Positions 23,761-33,025 of a DNA stretch of 64,000 bases are shown one piece after another. The stretch comes from JBGVMW01 sp045125095 (GTDB lineage: Bacteria; Bacillota; Clostridia; Lachnospirales; Lachnospiraceae): contig JBGVMW010000299.1 of the NCBI GenBank assembly GCA_045125095.1, positions 1 to 64,000 on the forward strand, written 5' to 3'. A model generated the notes under the pieces. That model ran no database searches. It was given only the letters and a program-made list of their open reading frames with translations, and was not told where the DNA came from. A program made the position numbers and the translations under genes. Position 1 is the stretch's first letter. Every line of letters starts with the position of its first letter.

Positions 23761-26033
23761 ATGAATTATTGCAGTTAAAAGGAAGATTTGATAAACGTGG
23801 AAATGAAGGTATGGGACCAATAAGTTTGCCGGCACATAAAAAGGTTACATCAGAAAAGATAGAAAAGTTGATTAGTCAGCTTGCTAAAGTAAAAGAGTAT
23901 TGGTCTGATAAGGACGATATAGCTGGACTGATAGTTAGTGTTCATTATATTCGTGTTGTGGCAAAAAGCAATCGTTTGAAGATATTGCTTGCAGATGTCG
24001 GAAAGAAACCTGTGGATTCAATTAGAGGCGCAAAATTTGTCACAGGAACAGATGAGAAAGGAAAGACAATCCACAAGCATGTGTTTACACATTATGTACA
24101 AGATTCGGCTATTGATAAAGCAATTAATAACTTGCAGATTGTAAAGAGGATTGTGGATACCGATTACAATGGATGTATAGCGGCTGAAGATATTGAAAAA
24201 CTTGGAAAAGTAAAGAAGTATGTACATGCCGAAAAAATTGCTAAAACAAATTTTGTAAATGCAATAGTTGATTGTTATTTTGTTGAAAAGTTTGATGTAG
24301 ATGAGGCTAAAGAAACAATTACGGAAGAGTCTATTATAACTATCTATAAAACAGATGTAGAAACTAGAGAATTATTGTCAAGGTTCGGAATTGATGTTTC
24401 GGAAAGTAAGATTATTGGTGGTACAACAGTATTGTTAACACCTCCACAAGCAAGACAGTTATATAATAAAGCTCCATATCTTATTGCAATGAGTATTACA
24501 GATTTTTCAAAGATCAGTTTAGAGGATGATTTGTTTGAAGATGTTGAGTTCGAAGAAGATGATGGTATTATTCAGCCTCCGGGAAACGAACCAACTGTAG
24601 GTGTTATTGACACCCAGTTCAATGAAAAAGTTTATTTTCACAAGTGGGTAGATTACATACCTATGTTGCCGACTGATATATTAGAACCCGAGGATTACAA
24701 ACATGGAACAGCGGTGTCATCAATTATTGTAGATGGACCGAGAGGAAATGGAGGATTGGATGATGGGTGTGGTCATTTTCGCGTAAGACATTTCGGAGTG
24801 TCAAAACAAAGCGGATATAGTTCATTTGCAATTTTGCGAGAGATCAGAAATATAGTTGAAAACAATCAAGATATCAAAGTATGGAATTTATCTTTGGGTT
24901 CCAAGAATGAGATACGAGAAAACTATATTTCGCCTGAGGCAGCTGAATTAGATCGGATTCAAAGTGAATTTGATGTTGTTTTTGTTATATCCGGAACAAA
25001 TACACCAGATGGAATGAAACATCCGGATATGAAAGTAGGTGCACCCGCCGATTCATTGAATTCATTAGTAGTAAATGCAGTTGATATGTCCGGAAAATCG
25101 GCGTCTTACACTAGACGTGGTCCAGTGCTTTCTTTTTTTCATAAACCGGATATATGCTATTATGGTGGAGATGGAACAAAAGCAGAAGAAAAGATAGCGG
25201 TGTGTGCAGATGAATTAGGTGCTATATATTTATCTGGAACATCTTTTGCAGCTCCGTGGATCACAAGAAAACTGGCGTATTTAATCTATGTTATGGGTCT
25301 TAGTAGAGAAGTGGCGAAGGCTCTTATTATCGATTCTGCAGCAAAATGGGGACCTAGTGGAAATGTTTCAGACACAATGGGATACGGAGTTGTACCTAAA
25401 CGTATAGAAGATATTTTGAATACTTCTGATGATGAAATAAAATTTATAATCACTGGTACAACAGAAGATTATGAAACATATAACTATACATTGCCGGTTC
25501 CTGTAGTAAATGGAAAACATCCGTATTATGCTAAGGCAGTATTGTGTTATTTCCCGTACTGTGATCGAAATCAGGGGGTCGATTATACAGGAACTGAGAT
25601 GGATATACATTTTGGTCGTGTAATAACTGAAAAAAAGAATGGAACTATCAAGACCAAAATAAAAGCTATTGACGATAATAAACAGACCGAGGAAGGTCAG
25701 GTTATGTATGAGGAAGATGCAAGAAATGTATTTAGGAAATGGGACAATATTAAGCGTATATGTGAGAAAGTAAAAGACAGAAGAGTTCCAAAAAAATCCT
25801 ATGATGCCGGTATGTGGGGAATAGGAGTTATAACTAAAGAACGAGTAACATCGAAAAATAGAAGACCATTGCAATTTGGTCTTGTAATCACACTTAAAGA
25901 AATGTATGGGAAAAACAGAATAGAGGACTTTGCTAAAATGTGCGAAGCTAAAGGATGGCTGGTTAATCGACTGGATGTTCAGAATCAGCTTGATATCTAT
26001 GCAAGAGCAGAAGAAGAGATAAAGTTTGATTAA
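23757..26033 (+). CDS. ietS: IetS-like subtilisin-family serine protease
   Basis: The 758-aa protein has an N-terminal region of about 275 residues, then an S8 peptidase domain with the full triad: D285 (VGVIDTQF), H316 (KHGTAV) and S496 (LSGTSFAAP). An oxyanion Asn candidate lies in VISGTNTPD. A C-terminal domain of about 200 residues follows. There is no signal peptide, so it acts in the cytoplasm, consistent with IetS and unlike secreted subtilases. Co-translation with the AAA ATPase suggests a complex. The natural substrate is unknown; infection-triggered proteolysis is the likely mode. Confidence 0.83.
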   Translation: MNELLQLKGRFDKRGNEGMGPISLPAHKKVTSEKIEKLISQLAKVKEYWSDKDDIAGLIVSVHYIRVVAKSNRLKILLADVGKKPVDSIRGAKFVTGTDEKGKTIHKHVFTHYVQDSAIDKAINNLQIVKRIVDTDYNGCIAAEDIEKLGKVKKYVHAEKIAKTNFVNAIVDCYFVEKFDVDEAKETITEESIITIYKTDVETRELLSRFGIDVSESKIIGGTTVLLTPPQARQLYNKAPYLIAMSITDFSKISLEDDLFEDVEFEEDDGIIQPPGNEPTVGVIDTQFNEKVYFHKWVDYIPMLPTDILEPEDYKHGTAVSSIIVDGPRGNGGLDDGCGHFRVRHFGVSKQSGYSSFAILREIRNIVENNQDIKVWNLSLGSKNEIRENYISPEAAELDRIQSEFDVVFVISGTNTPDGMKHPDMKVGAPADSLNSLVVNAVDMSGKSASYTRRGPVLSFFHKPDICYYGGDGTKAEEKIAVCADELGAIYLSGTSFAAPWITRKLAYLIYVMGLSREVAKALIIDSAAKWGPSGNVSDTMGYGVVPKRIEDILNTSDDEIKFIITGTTEDYETYNYTLPVPVVNGKHPYYAKAVLCYFPYCDRNQGVDYTGTEMDIHFGRVITEKKNGTIKTKIKAIDDNKQTEEGQVMYEEDARNVFRKWDNIKRICEKVKDRRVPKKSYDAGMWGIGVITKERVTSKNRRPLQFGLVITLKEMYGKNRIEDFAKMCEAKGWLVNRLDVQNQLDIYARAEEEIKFD

Positions 26034-26057
26034 GGCTGAGTGGGAACGTGCTTCATA

Positions 26058-26156
26058 ATGAGCAAACATAATATTGAAAAAGAAAAGCAACGCAAAAAAA
26101 ATATAAATGCATTGAAAAACACTGAGTATTCAAGCGTTTATACTTATTTACGGTGA
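26058..26156 (+). other. Short basic reading frame after ietS
   Basis: The 32-codon frame (KHNIEKEKQRKKNINALKNT, ending TYLR) lacks a good ribosome binding site and ends just before the terminator of small RNA copy 2. It may be a gene scrap. It is the only plus-strand candidate between ietS and the small RNA. Confidence 0.2.
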
Positions 26157-26159
26157 AAT

Positions 26160-26252
26160 AAAAAATAGCCAACCCCAGGAGCAAAGGATTCTAAGCGCTT
26201 AAGCGCCTACTCCCACTTGGGAACCCAGCTTTCATCCATCACAAGTTGACTA
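26160..26252 (-). ncRNA. Small structured RNA, copy 2
   Basis: This is about 90% identical to copy 1 at 17179, including the promoter. The closing helix is AUAGUCAAC with GUUGGCUAU, then a U-run. The inner hairpin is AGGCGC-UUAA-GCGCUU against AGGCGC-CUAG-GUGCUU in copy 1: one pair changes from G-U to G-C and the loop diverges, which supports the fold. The other hairpin loop changes from GAAU to AAGU with its stem kept. It lies 126 bp downstream of ietS, convergent to it. Confidence 0.75.
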
Positions 26253-26257
26253 TAAAT

Positions 26258-26285
26258 AGTATAACGCATTTTATGCTCATGTCAA
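26258..26285 (-). promoter_or_regulatory. Promoter of small RNA copy 2
   Basis: TTGACA (plus 26280-26285, minus strand) and TATACT (plus 26258-26263) with a 16-bp spacer, as in copy 1. Downstream in plus coordinates, 26286-26438 contains only a 31-codon frame (26351-26446) without a ribosome binding site. Confidence 0.8.
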
Positions 26286-26438
26286 GTTGTGTGTACTGAT
26301 AATACGACGGTTTTTAGTTGATGGTAAACGTTCTCAGAGCCAGATTAAAAATGCAGATGGTTATTCTTAAAGCATATATGAGGGATGGTAGTATAAGTCA
26401 TACGAAAAAGGACAAGAGGATTAAAGTTCGTGTCTGTT

Positions 26439-26591
26439 ATGTATAGAGTGAAAAAAGGAGCAACAAGGCTCTATATTGATGAGTTGCCAAGCTGGTGTAG
26501 AAGCGTGCTTATTGATTGTATTAAAGCTAATTTAAGAGAAGCAAAGAATGATAGCAGAAAGCTATGCTTTAGTTGTGTAGATTTTTACTAG
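26439..26591 (+). CDS. Small unidentified protein, 50 aa
   Basis: The frame (VKKGATRLYIDELPSWCRSV, KANLREAKNDSRK, LCFSCVDFY) ends with a TAG that overlaps the ribosome binding site of the next gene (AGGAG at 26590-26594), so translation would be coupled. Its own ribosome binding site is poor. Three of its four cysteines are W-C, L-C-F-S-C. I do not recognise it. It may be a real small partner of the 587-aa protein or a gene remnant. Confidence 0.35.
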   Translation: MYRVKKGATRLYIDELPSWCRSVLIDCIKANLREAKNDSRKLCFSCVDFY

Positions 26592-26602
26592 GAGTGATGA
26601 AA

Positions 26603-28366
26603 ATGAACTTAACCCGTTTTATAAAAGAGGTGGAGAATATATTAGATACCATGTCTAGCCAACAATTAATGGCTTTTATACATGACATGGCAAGAACTTT
26701 ACCTGAAAATCAGAGAAATTCCTTTTTGAACAAATTGGAAAAAATTGGTGTGAAAGAGGAAGGATACAAAGCAGAAAAAAGAGAAGAAAATAAAAAAATA
26801 CAGGAACAATTGAATAGGCTAAAAGAAAATTTGACAAAAATAGAAGAGGGACTACTTTGCTTGGAAGGTTCTTTCAATGAGATGTATGACGAGTGGTACA
26901 ATGATGATAAAGATGAATTTTTGTTTGAAGATCCGGAAGGTGTAACGGACATTATTGTGGAAGCTTGTGGATTTCTTCATAAGTGTATCGATATGGAAGA
27001 ATATGAGGCGGGATATGAAATAGGAAATATTTTAGCGGATTTGTCCATTGAAGTAGATGGCGAATATATGGATTATATGGGGGAACCATTATTTATTGAA
27101 GATTTGGAACTCTTTCATTTGTGTTCCATAGATCATAAGAAACTGGTTGTTGAAACTATGTATGCGGCATATCGTGCAAATGAATTGTCTAAGCGTTCGG
27201 AGATTTTGTATGAAATACTGAAACGTTCGGAAAGAAATGATGTGACTATGGAAATGATTATGCAATGTAGCGAGGAGTTACCGGAATTTGACGAGTTTTT
27301 AGAACGTTGGATACAGTATTTGGGTAAACAGTCTTCTGTCAATGTAGAACGCTTATTGAAAGAAGCGTTGGAATTTGTAAATAACGAGAATAAACTTTTG
27401 GAATTTGCCAGGGAAAATTACGTGCAGCATCCCGGTTTTTATGAGCAGTATATATCCAATAATGTTCATTATGTGGATAAGAAATCCCATTTGTTAGAAA
27501 TAGGAAAAGAGGCATTGGAGAAAATTGAAAAAAAATACTTGGTACGTAGTCGAATTGCTTTGTTAACAAGTCAAGTGGCATTAGATTTGGGAATGCAAAA
27601 AGAGGCAGAAAATGGTTGGCTGGAAGCTTTTCGTTCAGACACAAGGGTTGTAAATTATTTGCGTTTATTTGTGGAGTGTGTACATTTTTCAGATTATATG
27701 AATGAAGTGAAACAAATACGTCAGAATATACATTTAAAAAACAACAGATTTCCATATACTGCTATAGAGGAATTAAAAGAAAACCAGATAAGTGACAATG
27801 AATTTTATATGCTTGCTTTTCTGGGAGGAGAATTTTCGTATGCGAAAGAGCAGGGAATGAATGTAAAGGATTCTTTAGGCTGGAGTGTTACATTTATGAA
27901 ATGTGGATTGGCAGCATTTTTATTATTGTTGTTGGAAAATGAAAATTTGCAACAAGGATGTAAGGAGATGTGCCGTAAAATAGTATCAGAAGTTAAATTT
28001 GATAAGAATGAGTATGAGAATGGTTTAATAAAAGAAATTGATGACAATAGTCAGGAATGGTTTTGGAATTGCTTGTGCCGTTGGAAAAATACCATTGTTC
28101 TTTCCGAAGAAGAGAAGAATATGTATATGCAATGGATTGAAAAACTTGTTGAAAAACGGGTTAAAGGAATTATGGAAGCCAATCGTCGTAATTACTATGG
28201 TGAATGTGCAGCATTTATTGCAGCATTGGGAGAAGTAAGAGAAAGCAGAGGAGAAGGGAATGGAAAGCAAAACTTGTTGTTAGAATATAAGACTTTGTAC
28301 TCACGCAGAAGGGCATTTCATCAGGAACTAAGAACTTACGGAATGATAGAAAAAAAGAGGAAATAG
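26603..28366 (+). CDS. Unrecognised helical-repeat protein, 587 aa
   Basis: AGGAG at 26590-26594 is 8 nt from ATG 26603, which I prefer to the ATG at 26597. The acidic, Leu-rich protein starts with a coiled coil (about 35-85), then helix pairs that resemble TPR or HEAT-like repeats over most of its length, with no catalytic motif. Its end (NRRNYYGECAAFIAALGEV, RRRAFHQELR) reminds me of the C-terminus of SWIM zinc-finger proteins of Lachnospiraceae, but no SWIM cysteines are visible. It is cytoplasmic, probably a scaffold, and its position at the edge of the defence island makes a defence or DNA-associated role possible. Confidence 0.55.
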   Translation: MNLTRFIKEVENILDTMSSQQLMAFIHDMARTLPENQRNSFLNKLEKIGVKEEGYKAEKREENKKIQEQLNRLKENLTKIEEGLLCLEGSFNEMYDEWYNDDKDEFLFEDPEGVTDIIVEACGFLHKCIDMEEYEAGYEIGNILADLSIEVDGEYMDYMGEPLFIEDLELFHLCSIDHKKLVVETMYAAYRANELSKRSEILYEILKRSERNDVTMEMIMQCSEELPEFDEFLERWIQYLGKQSSVNVERLLKEALEFVNNENKLLEFARENYVQHPGFYEQYISNNVHYVDKKSHLLEIGKEALEKIEKKYLVRSRIALLTSQVALDLGMQKEAENGWLEAFRSDTRVVNYLRLFVECVHFSDYMNEVKQIRQNIHLKNNRFPYTAIEELKENQISDNEFYMLAFLGGEFSYAKEQGMNVKDSLGWSVTFMKCGLAAFLLLLLENENLQQGCKEMCRKIVSEVKFDKNEYENGLIKEIDDNSQEWFWNCLCRWKNTIVLSEEEKNMYMQWIEKLVEKRVKGIMEANRRNYYGECAAFIAALGEVRESRGEGNGKQNLLLEYKTLYSRRRAFHQELRTYGMIEKKRK

Positions 28367-28657
28367 GATTTTCAACGATGTTTCTGTGCATATTAAAACT
28401 TATGGATATTGATATTCCAGAATGGATTATTTCATTAAACCAAGAAGGAAGAAAAATTGAAGTAATATATGAAAAATGATAAGCGGTATGTGTTTGTTAG
28501 AAAAAAGAATTGATTTAAGAAAGACTTATTAGAATTTTCAGAAACGGAAAAGAATTAATGATTACTTGCCTTTTAGTGTATCGGATACGTAGATATGCTG
28601 AAAGGCTGTTTTTATTGATAGCGTAGGCTGAGAGATGACAACAGAAGAAAAAACAAA
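28367..28657. other. Gap with a short gene scrap
   Basis: A 33-codon frame at 28378-28479 (LMDIDIPEWIISLNQEGRKI) reads like protein but has no ribosome binding site; probably a remnant. The rest shows nothing. Confidence 0.3.
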
Positions 28658-28706
28658 TTGACAACGGGCATAATATCGTGTATACTACAACCGACAGGCA
28701 GTCGGT
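28658..28706 (+). promoter_or_regulatory. tetR-type promoter with 17-bp palindromic operator
   Basis: TTGACA (28658-28663), a 17-bp spacer and TATACT (28681-28686) form a consensus promoter. Just downstream lies ACCGAC-AGGCA-GTCGGT (28690-28706), a perfect 6-bp inverted repeat with a 5-bp centre. The same operator recurs at 29464. A repressor bound here would block its own transcription. Confidence 0.85.
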
Positions 28707-28735
28707 TTGTAAAATACATAATAAGGAAGAGGAAT

Positions 28736-29392
28736 ATGCGAGTAGTAAAGGAAGCAGAAGAAAGAAAAGAAGAAATCCTGGATGCGGCAGAAAACTTGTT
28801 TGCTGCCAAGGGGTTTGATAATACCAGTACAGGTGACATATTGAATGCAGTAGGAATTGCAAGAGGAACTCTTTATTACCATTTCAAATCTAAGGAAGAA
28901 ATTCTGGATGGTGTGATTGAGCGTATAACAAACCGGTTGATGCAGGATGCACGAGAGATTGCCAGGAATAAAGAACTGCCGGTGCTGGAACGTCTTACAA
29001 AAGCAATTATGTCTATGAATGTGGAAACGAAGATTGGACATGAAGTAATGGAGCAAGTACATCGTCCACATAATGCATTGATGCATCAGAAGATGCAGAC
29101 CACGTTATTAATGGGGATCAATCCTATTATTACAGAATTGGTGGAGGAAGGTATAGAACAGGGAATTTGTCATACACAGTATCCGGAATCGGTGGTGGAA
29201 ATGACGATGCTTTATGCAAATACAGCTTTTGATGAATTGAATATAGCAGGAAACAGTCCAGAGCAAAAGGAGAAGAAAATTGCCGGGTTTATCTATAATG
29301 TAGAGCGCCTTATGGGAATGAAGGAAGGAAGTTTACAGGAAACAATCATGGAGATTTTTCTTGGAAGTGGGATGATGAGAAGAGACAATTAG
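28736..29392 (+). CDS. TetR/AcrR-family transcriptional repressor
   Basis: Start 28736 follows GGAAGAGG. The 218-aa protein has an N-terminal TetR helix-turn-helix (about 10-55: ILDAAENLFAAKGFDNTSTGDI, GIARGTLYYHFKSKEEIL) and a helical ligand-binding domain. The operator ACCGAC-N5-GTCGGT in its own promoter and again before the MFS gene indicates autorepression and control of the downstream export operon, relieved by an unknown drug-like ligand. Confidence 0.93.
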   Translation: MRVVKEAEERKEEILDAAENLFAAKGFDNTSTGDILNAVGIARGTLYYHFKSKEEILDGVIERITNRLMQDAREIARNKELPVLERLTKAIMSMNVETKIGHEVMEQVHRPHNALMHQKMQTTLLMGINPIITELVEEGIEQGICHTQYPESVVEMTMLYANTAFDELNIAGNSPEQKEKKIAGFIYNVERLMGMKEGSLQETIMEIFLGSGMMRRDN

Positions 29393-29417
29393 GGATAGAA
29401 TTGGTTAACCATATAGT

Positions 29418-29455
29418 AATAGAAAGCTGGTATAGAATGCTTTCTATTATAATTT
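29418..29455 (+). terminator. Terminator between tetR gene and export operon
   Basis: AATAGAAAGC pairs perfectly with GCTTTCTATT around an 11-nt loop and is followed by ATAATTTTATATTTT. The repressor and export genes are therefore separate transcripts with separate operators. Confidence 0.65.
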
Positions 29456-29463
29456 TATATTTT

Positions 29464-29480
29464 ACCGACAGACAGTCGGT
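29464..29480 (+). promoter_or_regulatory. Second TetR operator, before the MFS gene
   Basis: ACCGAC-AGACA-GTCGGT, identical half-sites to 28690-28706. It lies 10-20 bp downstream of a TATAAT (29448-29453) and 19 bp before the MFS start. Confidence 0.85.
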
Positions 29481-29498
29481 CTGCTGAAAGGAGAAAGT

Positions 29499-30758
29499 AT
29501 GGATCGTAAACACAATTTTAATCGTTTTCTTTTATTATGGGCAGGGGAATTTGTGTCCTCTATAGGTGGAGGATTGACCAGTTTCGGATTGGGGGTCTAT
29601 GTGTTTGAGCAGACCCAAAGCGCAGCAAACATGGCGATTGTTACCCTTCTGGCTTTTTTGCCTACACTGCTTTTGAGTGTTCCGGCTGGTGTTTTGGCAG
29701 ACCGTTATGACAGAAGACTACTGATGATGCTTGGAGATGGTTGCTCTGCGGTGGGTATTCTGTTTATTCTGTTTTGTATGTTAAGAGGTGGAGCTAGTCT
29801 TACGGAAATATGCATTGGCGTGACAATAAGTGCAGTTTTTTCTTCCCTGCTGGAACCTTCTTACCGTGCTACAGTAACAGATCTGTTGGATGCGGAGGAA
29901 TATTCCAGAGCCAGCGGGATGGTTAGCATTGCGGGAAGTGCCAGATATCTCATTTCCCCTATTCTTGCAGGTGTACTTTTGACGGTATCGGATATCCGAT
30001 TGCTGTTGATTCTTGATATCTGTACGTTTTTCCTGACCGTAATCTGTACCGGAGTGGTTAGGAAAGGACTGACAGCAAAGGCGGCAGAAGAAAAGGAGAC
30101 GTTTTTTAAAGCACTGCAAATGGGATGGAATGCTGTTACGGAAAAGAAAGGGGTATTCCTTTTGATTCTGCTCTCCTCTGTTATGACATGTTTTATGGGA
30201 GCTTTTCAGATTTTGGCAGAGCCGCTCATTTTGGATTTTAATAATAGTGCCACATTGGGAATTGGGGAAACGGTCTGCGCTAGTGGAATGTTGGTTTCCA
30301 GTTTGTTTTTGGGAGTAAAGGGGATAAAAAAAGGTTATTTGAAAATTTTATCCGGCTCCCTATCCATAGCGGGTATCGCTATGATTCTTTTTGGATTAAA
30401 GGAAAATATCTATCTAATTTGTGTTGCGGGCTTCCTATTTTTTGCAATGCTTCCGTTTGCCAATAATTGTCTGGATTATCTTGTAAGGACAAATATTGCG
30501 GATGAATTACAAGGCAGGGCATGGGGATTCATTGGATTTTTGTCGCAGATTGGTTATGTGGTGGCATATGGTCTGGCTGGCATTCTGGCAGATGGGATTG
30601 GGGAGCAGTTTCAAGTTGGAGTTGGACGAGGTGCAGCAGTAGTCATCATGATATCCGGGGGGCTGCTGGGTATCATGGCATTAGCTATCTATCCTATTAA
30701 ATCAGTGCGTGAACTGGAGAATAGAATACCAAAAGCCACTGAAAGGAGCACATTATGA
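29499..30758 (+). CDS. MFS drug exporter (DHA3/Mef type)
   Basis: The 419-aa protein has 10-12 predicted TM helices and the MFS motif A (GVLADRYDRR) after TM2. N-terminal NRFLLLWAGEFVSSIGGGLT resembles macrolide/lincosamide efflux proteins of the DHA3 family. It works as a proton-driven exporter in the membrane. GAAAGGAG precedes the ATG. Its stop overlaps the following permease start (ATGA). The operon has two unrelated export systems under one TetR operator, suggesting broad drug resistance. Confidence 0.9.
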   Translation: MDRKHNFNRFLLLWAGEFVSSIGGGLTSFGLGVYVFEQTQSAANMAIVTLLAFLPTLLLSVPAGVLADRYDRRLLMMLGDGCSAVGILFILFCMLRGGASLTEICIGVTISAVFSSLLEPSYRATVTDLLDAEEYSRASGMVSIAGSARYLISPILAGVLLTVSDIRLLLILDICTFFLTVICTGVVRKGLTAKAAEEKETFFKALQMGWNAVTEKKGVFLLILLSSVMTCFMGAFQILAEPLILDFNNSATLGIGETVCASGMLVSSLFLGVKGIKKGYLKILSGSLSIAGIAMILFGLKENIYLICVAGFLFFAMLPFANNCLDYLVRTNIADELQGRAWGFIGFLSQIGYVVAYGLAGILADGIGEQFQVGVGRGAAVVIMISGGLLGIMALAIYPIKSVRELENRIPKATERSTL

Positions 30759-33019
30759 AAATAAGAATTCTATGGAACGATATAAAAGGTAACCGTCTTT
30801 TGGCTGTCACTACCTGGCTTTTTATGGCGATATGCGCATTTATGTTTGCATTGACCTGTTTTCTGTTCGTCAGTCTGATGTCGTCCGTAGATACGTTAAT
30901 GGAAAAGGCGCAGACACCGGATTTTCTGCAAATGCACGCAGGTCAGATTAAGGAGGAAGAACTCGTGGAATTTGCAGAAGAAAATGAGCAGGTACGTGAT
31001 TACCAGATTTTGAAATTTCTGAATTTGGAGAACAGCTCCATCTTTCTGAATAATCATTCTTTGGCAGACAGCACGCAGGATAATGGTGTCTGCGTACAGA
31101 GTGGAAGCTTTGATTACCTTCTGGACTTGGAGAATAAAACGATTCATGTCTCTGATGGTGAGATCTATGTTCCGGTCTGTTATCGGAAGGAATACGGTCT
31201 CATAGTGGGGGGAACAGTACAGATAGGGAAAAATTTTTTTACAATTGCCGGGTTTTTAAGAGATTCTCAGATGAATTCTATGATGTCTTCTTCCAAGCGT
31301 TTTCTGGTGAGTCCATCCGACTATAGAAGGTTGAAAGAGGAAGGGAGTGAGGAATACCTGATTGAATTTTTGTTGCGGGAGGAAGCAGACATAAATGCAT
31401 TTGTTACAGAATACACAGATGCCGGACTACCTTCCAATGGACCGGCGATTACCAAACCGCTGATCCGCATGATGAATGCACTTTCGGATGGGCTGATGAT
31501 ATTGGTGATTCTTCTCGTAAGTGTGGTATCGCTATTAATCTCCATGCTCTGCATCCGTTTTACGCTGCTGACACAGATTGAGGCTGACCGAAAAGAAATC
31601 GGAATGCTAAAGGCCATTGGAATATCTAAAGATGATATCCGACAGCTCTATAACATGAAATTTTTAGCACTTTCGGGATTGGGTGCTACATTTGGACTGC
31701 TGCTGGCATTTCTGGTAAAGGGAAGCATATCTGCACAAGTACAGGAATTATATGGAGCATCTGATAACGGATTGTCAGGAATCATTGCGGCTTTTGTAGG
31801 TGTGGCATTAACGGAAGGTATTCTGCTTTTGTCTGTTAGGAGGACGCTGAAACGCACAGAAAAATTATCGGCGGTAGAGGCTCTTACCGGACAGTACAGG
31901 GAGAGAAAAAAGAGAGTTCTTCCTTCACCACAGAATATGATGGTTGCTCTGGTTATTACATTGGGAATATTCATGATGATATTGCCTCAGAATCTGTTAA
32001 GCACCATTGCCTCCCCACGCTTTGTCACTTACATGGGCATCGGAGATGGGGAGATTCGTCTGGATATCCGTCAGACAGAGGATATTGCAGGAAAAACGGA
32101 ACAGGTGGAGAAGCTTTTGGCGGAGGATGAACAGATAGCAAGTTTTGTTACCTTGCAGACAGCCTCATGCAAGGTGGTTCTGCCGGACCGTACCAATACC
32201 AGCTTACAGGTGGAGCAGGGCAATCACACCACTTTTCCTGTTACCTATGCAGAGGGAGAAGCACCAAAGGAGAAAAATGAGATTGCACTTTCTTACTTGT
32301 GTGCAGATGAATTCGGATTATCTGAGGGAGACAGGATTTTGATTTCTATTGATGGGAAATTGCAGGAATATACTATTTGTGGAATTTACTCAGATATCAC
32401 AAATGGAGGAAAGACGGCGAAAGTTGCATATCTTCATGGAGAGGAACCACTTATGTGGAGTGTGTTTTATGTTTCATTGAAGGATAATGCCGAAAAAACG
32501 GAATGGTTATCTGAGTATACTGAAAATTTATCGAACAGCGGCATTAGTGCAAAGGCAGTAGACATCCGGGAATATGTGGATGATACCTATGGGCAGACAA
32601 TTCAGCAAATTCGTACGGCGGCAAAGGTGGCGGGTATGGTAGCTGCTTTGGTGATATTTGCGGTAGTATTTCTCTTCACTCGTTTGCATGTGACAAAGGA
32701 CCGCTACGATATTTCTTTGAGAAAAGCAATCGGCTTTACAGGTAGGGATATTAAGAGACTGTACTTGCTTAGGTATCTACCGGTAATGTTGGTTGGAATC
32801 TTAGCGGGGATTTTATTTGCGAATATATTAGGAGAGAAACTGGCAGGAATGCTTTTAAAATCCCTTGGGGCAACGGGTTTTTCTTTTCTGATTGATTATA
32901 AAACAGTGTGCCTCGTCGTACCTGTTGTTACAGTTACAATAGCAAGTTGTGCTGTTTTGCTTGGACTGTTGAAAATTAAAAATATCGGGCCATACGAATG
33001 CTGCATGGGAAAGGAGTAG
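30755..33019 (+). CDS. FtsX-type ABC permease
   Basis: The 754-aa protein has an N-terminal TM (about 15-38), an extracytoplasmic domain, three TM helices (about 245-375), a fourth near 395, another extracytoplasmic domain and three C-terminal TMs (about 625-750). This is the 10-TM two-core FtsX layout shared with the permease at 6698. AAAGGAG lies upstream within the MFS end. It pairs with the ATPase 6 nt downstream. Substrate unknown; peptide or lipid-like drugs are usual. Confidence 0.88.
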   Translation: MKIRILWNDIKGNRLLAVTTWLFMAICAFMFALTCFLFVSLMSSVDTLMEKAQTPDFLQMHAGQIKEEELVEFAEENEQVRDYQILKFLNLENSSIFLNNHSLADSTQDNGVCVQSGSFDYLLDLENKTIHVSDGEIYVPVCYRKEYGLIVGGTVQIGKNFFTIAGFLRDSQMNSMMSSSKRFLVSPSDYRRLKEEGSEEYLIEFLLREEADINAFVTEYTDAGLPSNGPAITKPLIRMMNALSDGLMILVILLVSVVSLLISMLCIRFTLLTQIEADRKEIGMLKAIGISKDDIRQLYNMKFLALSGLGATFGLLLAFLVKGSISAQVQELYGASDNGLSGIIAAFVGVALTEGILLLSVRRTLKRTEKLSAVEALTGQYRERKKRVLPSPQNMMVALVITLGIFMMILPQNLLSTIASPRFVTYMGIGDGEIRLDIRQTEDIAGKTEQVEKLLAEDEQIASFVTLQTASCKVVLPDRTNTSLQVEQGNHTTFPVTYAEGEAPKEKNEIALSYLCADEFGLSEGDRILISIDGKLQEYTICGIYSDITNGGKTAKVAYLHGEEPLMWSVFYVSLKDNAEKTEWLSEYTENLSNSGISAKAVDIREYVDDTYGQTIQQIRTAAKVAGMVAALVIFAVVFLFTRLHVTKDRYDISLRKAIGFTGRDIKRLYLLRYLPVMLVGILAGILFANILGEKLAGMLLKSLGATGFSFLIDYKTVCLVVPVVTVTIASCAVLLGLLKIKNIGPYECCMGKE

Positions 33020-33025
33020 AGAATT

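Noticed and set aside
25368..26090. 240-codon minus-strand frame rich in Ile, Phe, Ser and Tyr
   Set aside because: Antisense of the ietS C-terminus; the composition is the mirror of AT-rich Lys/Glu codons.
17179..26285. The small RNA unit as a CRISPR-like or tracrRNA element
   Set aside because: Only two widely spaced copies, no short direct repeats with spacers and no cas gene in the window.
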